Shown: piece by piece, positions 56,634 through 64,000 of the stretch
Position numbering within the stretch: position 1 is the stretch's first letter
Layout of the letters: the number at the start of each line of letters is the position of its first letter
Source: Diaporthe sp. PMI_573
Lineage: Eukaryota; Ascomycota; Sordariomycetes; Diaporthales; Diaporthaceae
Assembly: GCA_021399435.1 (NCBI GenBank)
Contig: JAJTUP010000033.1
Span: forward strand, 434,001-498,000
DNA: 64,000 bases
Reading direction: 5' to 3'
The notes under the pieces: generated by a model
What the model saw: the letters and a program-made list of their open reading frames with translations, nothing else
Database searches by the model: none
What the model was told of the DNA's origin: nothing
Program-made: the position numbers and the translations under genes

Positions 56634-58967
56634 ATGACTGCCGTTGCCAGCCCTCCCAGTTTCTCCAACATCAACCGGCCGGCATGGGGTATTAGTGGTG
56701 GCGGTGGCCAGTCCCTGAACTCGATGAATTCCGAAGACGTCAGAGGCGTCTTGATGCCTCGGAAGTCAATCCCTCGCAGCAACTCATCCTCGTCCGTATC
56801 CTCCAGCGCGTCCAGCTCTTCCACATCCACGACCGTCAGCACAAATGGTCAGCCCAACGGCGTCGCGCACTCGGCAGCCGGTGATCTAGGCGGCTGGCCT
56901 AGCACGGCACCACGCAAGAGACCTCAGGGGAAAGGCCAGTGGAACGGACCCAGGCTAGAAGGGACAGAACTCGGCAGGATGCCCCAGGCCCGCCCACAGA
57001 TGGTCAATGGTCTAAACGGAGCCTCACCAATGTCTCCGTCCCCCTTGCTACAGTCCCCTGGACAGCTAGCTCCTCAGAGGCCGCTCACAGACACGATACC
57101 GGGCGGGCAGCCTGTTCTCTACCTGCTGTCCCTCAACGGCACATTCGAGCGAAAAACGATACAAGTTCCTTTTTACCCCGAAACCCTGCGCGTTGGCCGT
57201 CAGACAAATAACAAGACGGTTCCAACCCCTCAGAACGGGTTCTTCGACAGTAAGGTGCTCTCGAGGCAGCATGCTGAGATATGGGCCGACAGGCAGGGGA
57301 AAATCTGGATCCGCGACGTCAAGTCGTCAAACGGTACTTTTGTGAACGGAACACGGCTGTCCCCCGAGAACCGCGAATCAGAGCCTCATGAGCTCCAGTC
57401 CACTGACCATCTGGAACTTGGAATCGATATTGTGAGCGAGGACCAGAAGTCTGTGGTGCATCATAAAGTAGCGGCCAAGGTGGAACATGCCGGATTTCTC
57501 AATCCGTCAAACAACCTCCTGGACATGAATTTCGGGGACCTGGACCCTGCAAATGGGGGCATGATGATGCCCCAGCCTGGGCTGCCATTCCGGAACAGGA
57601 CCACCAGTCAGGCTTCGGCAGGGACAAATGGACGGATGGCTGCAGGCTCACATATGATGAACGCCCAGTCTGCTGGAGTGGCGTTCAACAATCGCACATT
57701 TATGAACAACAGCTTTTCAACAGAGCTCATTGTAAAGAAGTTGAGGGTAAGTTCCTTCGCCATGGCGTCTGTCGTCACTGCAATGACTAATGGTGTATAG
57801 AACGAGATGCGAAATGCACGGCAGCAGGCCCAGGACCTGTCTCGTACCAGCAAGTTTTTGGACGCGCTGTTGTCCAATGAGGACGTCAAAAACCAGGAGA
57901 AACCCGAGTTGCCGGAAGCTCCAAAGCCACCAGTTGTTAATGGCAATGCGCATTCGTTCCGCTCCGATGGGAAGACACGGTTTTCTGACCCTCCGGCCCC
58001 GCCGCCACAACAGCCTTTGCCCGAGAAACCCGACGTCGCAAAATCCCAAGGCGATGTCCCATCCTTGAAACGCGCGACAACCGAGCGACCAAAATCAGGC
58101 CCATCGAATGCATCACCGATTCGCCAAGACAATCTGAGCCAAATTATACAGTTGACAGAAGCGCTGAACAGTGCCAAACGAGAGATTGACACACAGACAT
58201 CAAAAATGCGAGATCTCGAAGACATGTTGCAGAGAGAGAGGCAGGCGCGCGAAGCAGCAGAAGAACTAGCCCAGCGACTGGAAGATGACGTTCACTCGCG
58301 TATGAACGGATCTGCGAAACCACAAATCGAGGACTCCACATTGGCGGAAGCGTTCGACCCCCCTGCAGAGCACACTAGTGAGGGCAACACACAGGTCGAT
58401 GAAAAACAGACGACGACACAACATGAGGCCAGTGAGGACAGAACGACTTCACTGCAGTCACAGATAGACAACATGTTGTCAGAGATGAAAGGGTTGCGAG
58501 AGCAGGTCGACAACTACAAGAAGCAGGCAGAACAGGCCAGGTCGGAACGGGATGCGGACCGCAAGACATTGGCTGAGATGGTTCAGCAGATCCGCCAGCG
58601 GGACGAGGAGGCTGCAGCTCTGAAGGCCGCAGCTCAGGCCCGGGCGCGATCGAAATCAAGCGGGAGGGAACGCAGCGCGACCGTCACGGCCAGAGAACCG
58701 AGCAGAGGCCGATCCGTTGCCAACCGTGCCGACGGGGAAGCGGCGTCTCTCGCCAGCATCGACGAAGACGCGTTAGACGACAAACCGACGCTGTCCAGAG
58801 CAAACACCATCACGCCCACGCCGAGGTCGCCATCGAAACGGGCCGTTTCGGATCAGGCCCTCATGGAGTCCATCCCGTATGCCTCAATGATGGGTGTCGT
58901 GTTGCTGGGCATGGGTCTAATGGCTTACATCAACGGTTGGCAGCCACAGCCTCGCATCGATCAGTGA
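56634..58967 (+). CDS. FHA-domain, tail-anchored SLMAP/PRO45/Far9-like STRIPAK protein
   Basis: Two exons (56634-57746 and 57801-58967) with a 54-base intron (GTAAGT, GACTAATG branch, TATAG), 759 residues. The first ~150 residues are Ser/Pro-rich. The FHA domain lies at ~175-270, with LRVGRQTNNKT, SKVLSRQHAEIW and IRDVKSSNGTFVNGTRLS, the phosphothreonine-binding loops including Arg, Ser-Arg-Gln-His and Asn. A long linker follows. There are coiled-coil stretches at ~483-540 and ~584-650, then an SR-rich segment and a C-terminal membrane helix at ~731-750 (ASMMGVVLLGMGLMAYING). This order matches SLMAP in animals and PRO45 of Sordaria, which anchor the STRIPAK phosphatase-kinase complex at the ER, nuclear envelope or mitochondria and govern fusion and fruiting. 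Yeast Far9/Far10 (Vps64) are relatives. The assignment rests on architecture and motifs. Confidence 0.9.
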
Positions 58968-60063
58968 GACCGGCGTGCGATGGCCAGTTGTGGGATTTGT
59001 GTTGGCATACCAAAACACGTTCTCCGTTTCATATACCCTTCATACCATTTACGACGCACAACGACCATCACAGCTTTTCTTTGTTTACCTCGTGGCTTAT
59101 GGGTGGCCTCACCGCTACAGATAATCAACACTTCGGCTGCTTCTTTGCGGACTGGGACATTCGACCTATCGTTCAGCCTGTATTATTGAGTAACAGCATG
59201 GGCATTCGCTTCGTTACACACTGATCCCTTGAGCGGCTCAGCAACGGAAGGCATTGAGCTAGACCTTTGTGTGGTGCATTGTGGACAATCTTCCTCGAGT
59301 CTGACGAGTGCGTTCGGCCATTATTCTCCTCTGTCTTTCATTCTCTCTCCGCGGCGAAGCGACTCCAGCAGGTGCTCTTGATGTACAAGTTTTGGCTCTC
59401 AAGGCAGGGTCGGGTTTTGTCTGGAAGGCGAAGGCTATGAAAAGCCAAATGGGGCGTGCAATGAGTGAAATGAGAGACCTTGATTTCATCTGTTTACCGC
59501 CAAGCTTAATAGAACTGCATCGGGTCCTGGGTAGGGCATTGTTGGTCTGAATGCTTAAGTGAAAGTCAATACAAGAACATGCTTTCATTGTCAATAACAA
59601 CTTTCCTCACGCAACATGTCTCAAAGCAACCCGCAGCGCCCAATCCATTCCCAGCGTGTTCCCATATCTACACCGTCATACAAATGTTGTCAGGAATCAT
59701 TTTCTAAAGTCCGTTCCTGTACGCCGTCCCACGAGTGTGTTAGTAGCGGACTTCTTTGCTGCCCGAAGACCGCCCCGCTTTGTCAGCGACCGGACTTAAG
59801 GGACAATTGAACGTGACGTACAGTGCTAGAGTTGCAACCTCTATCGTCGAGGAATAGAGTTGCATCTGGCCGTACCACATTGGGGCACTCTTTCGTTTAT
59901 GCAACCTAGAAGGATCGAGCCATTATTAAGCTTTGAGCCATCAGCCGGCTTCGCGTTTACTCGCGCCTAATGGACATAACTAAGTATATGAGCTTAGCCG
60001 ATTAATAATACGCACTACTAGAAAGTCAGTTGACTATTGCACCATGTAGCTGTGGGGTATAAA

Positions 60064-60135
60064 CGCCATTGATCACATCATCAGTAACACAAAATGTAAT
60101 CGCCATTGATCACATCATCAGTAACACAAAATGTA
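60064..60135 (+). repeat. 37-base direct tandem duplication in the MDR gene promoter
   Basis: Copy one is 60064-60100 and copy two starts at 60101. The first 35 bases of each are identical (CGCCATTGATCACATCATCA then GTAACACAAAATGTA). Each copy contains the palindrome TGATCA. Copy two ends where a TATA-like box begins, about 130 bases before the start codon at 60265. Confidence 0.92.
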
Positions 60136-60140
60136 TAAAG
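60134..60140 (+). promoter_or_regulatory. TATA-like box of the MDR gene
   Basis: TATAAAG lies 125 bases upstream of the ATG, immediately after the tandem repeat. Copy one of the repeat has GTAATCG at the same place, so only the second copy abuts the box. Confidence 0.55.
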
Positions 60141-60264
60141 CTGTTCAGCTGGGCCCCGAGAAGGCAATGCCAGTGACGTCCATCAACACATCTTATCACC
60201 ATTTCAAGCACACTTACAAACACATACCAAACAGAATAGTTACGCACATATAGAAACAGACAGC

Positions 60265-61410
60265 ATGTCTACGCAGAAAATACTCGTCGTTACGGAGATT
60301 GGAAAGCCAGTCAAGCTCGTCCACGGCCATGCCATCCCAGAACCCGGCCCCAAACAGATCCAGGTCAAGGTCAAGGTCGCAGGCATCAACCCACATGACC
60401 AAAAGGCCCGGGACCATGGGTAAGGTCACTCTTCTCCTGTCACGGATCCCCGTCTTTCATGTTTTGGGATGTTCTAGAATGCAACACTTTAGGATCCGTA
60501 GCAGGACTAACGTCATACTTTAAAAAGTCTTTTCATCGCCGAAAACCTCCCTGCAATTCTTACCAACGATGTTGTCGGAACAGTGACGAAGCTCGGCGAA
60601 GGCGTGAGCGGCGTTGTTGTCGGAGACAGGGTCGTCACACAGCCGGGCTTCGCTCCCGGGTCCCTACAGAACGGCCTACAGGAATTCGCAATCGCAGACG
60701 TCGGCGCATTCGCCAAGATCCCCTCGGGCACGTCGGACGACGAAGCCGCGACACTGCCCACCAACATCATCGCGCCGCTCGTCGCCCTGTTCAGCGTGCT
60801 CAAGATCCCGGCGCCGTGGTCAGCCGAGGCCAAAGGGTTCGACTACGCGGGCACGACGCTGTTGGTCGTCGGCGGCGGCTCCAACTGTGGGCGGTTCGGC
60901 GTCCAGCTCGCGAAGCTCGCGGGGATCGGCAGGATCGTGGTCGTGGGCGGAAACGAGGCTGAGCTGAAGGAGCTAGGGGCAACCCACGTCCTCGATCGCC
61001 ACGGGGGCCATGATTCCGTGTTGGCCCGCATCCGTGGTGTCGTTGGAGACGACCTTGTCTATGCCTATGATGCAGTCAGCCCTGTAGCGGACCAGGTCCT
61101 GGCGCTCAACGCCCTGTCGAGCTCCAAGAGGGGTACTCTCGCCAGGTTGCTGCCTCTGGGCCCCGTTGATGAAAGCAAGGTCGTGGGCAAGACAGCCGGC
61201 TTCGAAGTGCGGGACACGTTTGGCAGCTCGCAGGCAAACCCCGAGCTGGCTGGAGGGTTTTGGGAACGTCTTCCTGGGTTCCTTCAGGAGGGCAAGATCA
61301 AGCCGATTGCCTTTGTCGTCAAGCAGGGCCTGACCGCCGAGAATGTGAACGAGGTCTTGGACGCGTACCGGGATGGAAAGGCTGTTAAGAAGACGCATAT
61401 CCATATTTAG
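60265..61410 (+). CDS. Zinc-independent MDR oxidoreductase (quinone/enoyl reductase-like)
   Basis: Two exons (60265-60419 and 60528-61410), 108-base intron, 345 residues. The N-terminal catalytic domain begins MSTQKILVVTEIGKPVKLVH and has VKVAGINPHDQKARDHG. The classical catalytic zinc cysteine is not in this motif, and the structural-zinc cysteine cluster is missing, so it belongs with enoyl- or quinone-reductase members. The cofactor domain has TLLVVGGGSNCGRFGVQLAKLAG (Rossmann glycine loop) and a VVVGGNEAELKELGATHVLD stretch. The product reduces an unknown carbonyl or enone using NAD(P)H. Close relatives occur as stand-alone detoxification enzymes or as trans-enoyl reductases beside polyketide synthases. 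No synthase adjoins it here, so a stand-alone role is more likely. Confidence 0.92.
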
Positions 61411-64000
61411 ATGGCAATATCAATACTCTAAAGTATCTGGACATCCACCAAGCGCGCTGCACCCATTTAGGTGAACAATGTCTACAAGAAATGAGGCATA
61501 TCCTGTCCTCATCTGCACACTTGCTTCCCTAAAGCTCTGCAATTCTGGCACTCCTCTTCCATTCAAGTTTGCAAGTCACACGATTGCGATATCAAGTCTG
61601 CTCCCATCTCACAAATTATTACCTCGCTCAAGATCGCAAAATGTCACCACTTCAATAGTGCTTGGCAATAGAAACAAGTACTCGTCGCTGCCAGCTCCAA
61701 CATGAGCCACGACATGCCTGTGTCCCTTCCGGTCAGTTTTGAAGCAAGCAGTGTCGCCTAAATTTCCTCTCCTTCACATGGATTCGTCAGAGTCTTCTGA
61801 TCTCCTGAAGATTGATAAACCACCCTGCTCATGTAAAAGCAAACGCAGTTGCCTTTGTCGTAGCAGGTCCTGCGCATACAGTCTGACACGCACAAGTCGT
61901 CCTGCGAAGCATGCAACTAAGTGGTGAACAAATTGCCACCCCGTCCTTGATGGCACTTTGAATAACTACCAGTCCTAACTTTGCAGAGGTGAAACGCACT
62001 GTGTAAGTGATACTCGGCAGCCCCCCCTCCCCTTCTTGTAGAGTTGAAGATAATAGGCTCAATGTGGCTTATATCCAGGCAGTCATATCCTTTGTCGTGT
62101 CAGGGGCCTCACTTCTGGTTGAATTCGGATAGTGCGTTTCCAGTACAACGCAGACACCCCATTAGCAGCACTAGTATATGAGCAAGTCCGGCATTAATGC
62201 CAAATCGCCACTGAATGTTTGTGTTGCTGTGTGCTCTTCTTGCCTATTGGATGAGGCACATGTATTTGTCCATCTCAAAAAGCGGACGCATACCCCAGCT
62301 GGTCGCTGTCCCCACCAAGTAGATGTCCAACCGAACCGTGCTGGTTCCGTGGCCTGCTCGTCGATTGGACCGCTGCGAGACTACACTGTCCGAGCGATCG
62401 AGCTCCAAACTGCCAAGGGCTCCAAGACTCAACAGGTCACCACGAGCGCGGCGCCGAGAGGCTTGCAGGATTAGTATGAGATGTCTTGAATGGGGGGGCA
62501 CAGCTATGGAAGGCTGTGTTCTCACAAAGGGGGGGGGGGTTCAGGCCGCCTGACGGCCGGGCTCCGGCCATCGCCGTCTGAATTTCTGTGCCAGAGATGC
62601 GGTGAGTTTCTCTGCATGCGTTCATACTGCAGAATGCATGCAGCATGGTAAATTAGTATGTCAAGGCGGCCGGAGTCATGTGCGCAGGTGCGGTGGCTCA
62701 GGCAGTAGATGTACTGTGTAAAGTGCGGAAGGAAACGGTTGTGCTGACACTGAAGAGAAGAGCGGAAATGAGTCGCAGCCGTTGGCCAAAAAGCATGGCG
62801 GCGTCGCGGACGAATGGGCCCTGCAAGAATCACCCGTTGAAAAGGCGTGGACATGCAAGGTCTGTCTGATGTTGAGAAACAAAGACTTTGGTTTCATGAG
62901 CTTGGCGTTTGTCCCACCAGGGCAAGGGAAGAAAAGCAAGACGGCAAGGAGAAACAGCCAGTGCGAAGTGCAGCGGGGAGACTTGCTCGGCATGTCTGGG
63001 TGCTACGAGGGCCCAACGTGGGAGGGGCGGCGTAGAGAGGCAGCAGAGATTGATTGACTTGAGGCTGAGGTGTTTTTTGATGTTTGGAAACCGTGCCCGG
63101 GATATTTCGCCCTCGAGGATGAAGTTTGAAGACGCGAGGGGGGTCAATCAAGACATGATAATTCAACAATTAATTGACGCAGCACCTTGCCGGGTGCGGA
63201 CACTGGAGGGGACCCCTAATGATTATCTGGCCGGCGATGGTGTCTGTGTACGGTGTCGTGAAACTGTCCAAACCCCATGGCCAGCCCCTGAATGGCGGCG
63301 GGTCCCAAAGCGCTGGCGACACAAACACACACCAGCCATGAAACAGCAGTCATTCGAACACAACAATCATGGTCAACCTCAAAGCCAAAAGCAAGTGTGT
63401 GCCCTAGATGCAAAGCATGGCACGAAGTACGCAAAGCAGGGCACGAAGTGTGCATATTCTTGCAGGCCAAGGGCGTCGGCAGGGCACTCGTGCGAGTCGT
63501 TCTGCAGCCCCAGAAAGTGCCGAAAGGATACAGTGAGCACGTAGTGCAGGGCAGGCTCTGATATTGCTACGGTGTAAGTGGCAGTGGGTGGTACTGTACG
63601 TACCGTAGAACACAGCAGAGGGTTGGTTGGGAAAATGCTTGACTCGTTTGCAAGGGACGTGGCATGCGGGGATGATCAACACTTGACAACGGTCGAGAAG
63701 AACCATGACCCGGGGTTCTTGCTGGGGGCTCCCCCAGACGAATCCATGAGTGATCGAGCGATCGGGCTGAGCCGACGAGGCGAGTCCCAGGGTTGCCATT
63801 GCACGTGTGTGTAGCGCGTGTGTTGTAACCTACAACTTGTGGGTGATTGATTGATGGGCTTTGCGCTGTCGGGCTGCTCAGCGTCAAATGCAATACACGA
63901 CCCCGACTGGTCTCCCCTGACGACAGGAAGCATCTGGCGGTCAGGTCAGCACACGTGCGGCCACGCAGCCACGCAGCCACGCAGCCACGCAGCCCCGCAG
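61411..64000. other. Region without a recognised gene, to the window end
   Basis: About 2.6 kb. Open frames on both strands overlap and look random (the longest, 62909-63544, is Arg/Cys/Gln-rich). Homopolymer G10 near 62530. The last 40 bases are a minisatellite that probably continues beyond the window. Confidence 0.45.
63961..64000. repeat. CCACGCAG octamer minisatellite, cut by the window edge
   Basis: Four perfect copies (63961-63992) and a fifth with one substitution (63993-64000). The array runs to the final base, so its true length is unknown. Confidence 0.9.

Larger units (their letters stand above)
58968..60264. other. Intergenic region with repeated promoter element
   Basis: Holds the FHA-gene 3' flank and the promoter of the MDR gene, including the 37-base tandem duplication at 60064 and a TATA box. 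No gene was recognised. The 59259-59810 open frames look random. Confidence 0.5.

Noticed and set aside
60265..61410. MDR gene as a polyketide trans-enoyl reductase
   Set aside because: Fold is compatible, but no synthase lies within the window, so a stand-alone reductase is the simpler reading.

Overview
The window looks like nuclear chromosomal DNA of a filamentous ascomycete (Pezizomycotina, most likely a Sordariomycete). The evidence is the short 50-110 base introns with GTRNGT-like donors, CTRAC-like branch sites and YAG acceptors, together with the families present: cry-DASH with an RGG tail, a SLMAP/PRO45-type FHA protein, SAT4-type membrane protein, HET-domain protein, cutinase and an ascomycete multicopper oxidase. 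No prokaryotic operon, rRNA, tRNA or CRISPR array was seen. Exon models were built by hand from splice signals and checked only for reading-frame agreement.

Layout. 1-5 kb: no recognisable gene. 5.0-7.4 kb: Est1/SMG-type RNA-binding protein (minus). 7.4-18.3 kb: about 11 kb in which I recognise no gene. 18.3-22.1 kb: a mitochondrial hot-dog thioesterase (plus) facing a cry-DASH photolyase-like protein (minus). 22.1-25.6 kb: no firm gene, but an octamer array and one coding-like patch. 25.6-28.0 kb: fragments of a UPF1-like helicase on either side of a gene-free, AT-richer segment. 28.5-30.8 kb: a basic orphan protein and a SPOUT RNA methyltransferase (both minus). 31.1-35.0 kb: a thioredoxin with a C-terminal extension and a large Rsm22/METTL17 mitoribosome factor (both plus). 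36.9-44.1 kb: an accessory block with a six-exon SAT4-type membrane protein, a coding relic, a dynamin-like pseudogene with several separate small lesions, and an intact HET-domain gene. 44-49 kb: no recognised gene. 49.0-52.4 kb: a cutinase and a laccase-like oxidase, tail to tail. 54.8-55.4 kb: a five-exon Mgr2/ROMO1 gene whose exons are all very short. 56.6-59.0 kb: the FHA/STRIPAK-type protein. 60.3-61.4 kb: a zinc-independent MDR oxidoreductase with a tandem repeat in its promoter. 61.4-64 kb: no recognised gene, ending in a minisatellite.

How the genes relate. Four loci serve mitochondria or RNA: Rsm22, Mgr2, the SPOUT methyltransferase and the thioesterase, which carries a presequence-like N-terminus. 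The cutinase and laccase are probably secreted enzymes acting on plant polymers. The 25-44 kb part mixes housekeeping genes with decaying or fast-evolving families (helicase fragments, dynamin relic, HET, SAT4). I did not find a convincing undescribed multi-gene system. The most informative oddities are the dynamin pseudogene, the split helicase, the promoter repeat at 60.1 kb and the hidden Mgr2 gene.
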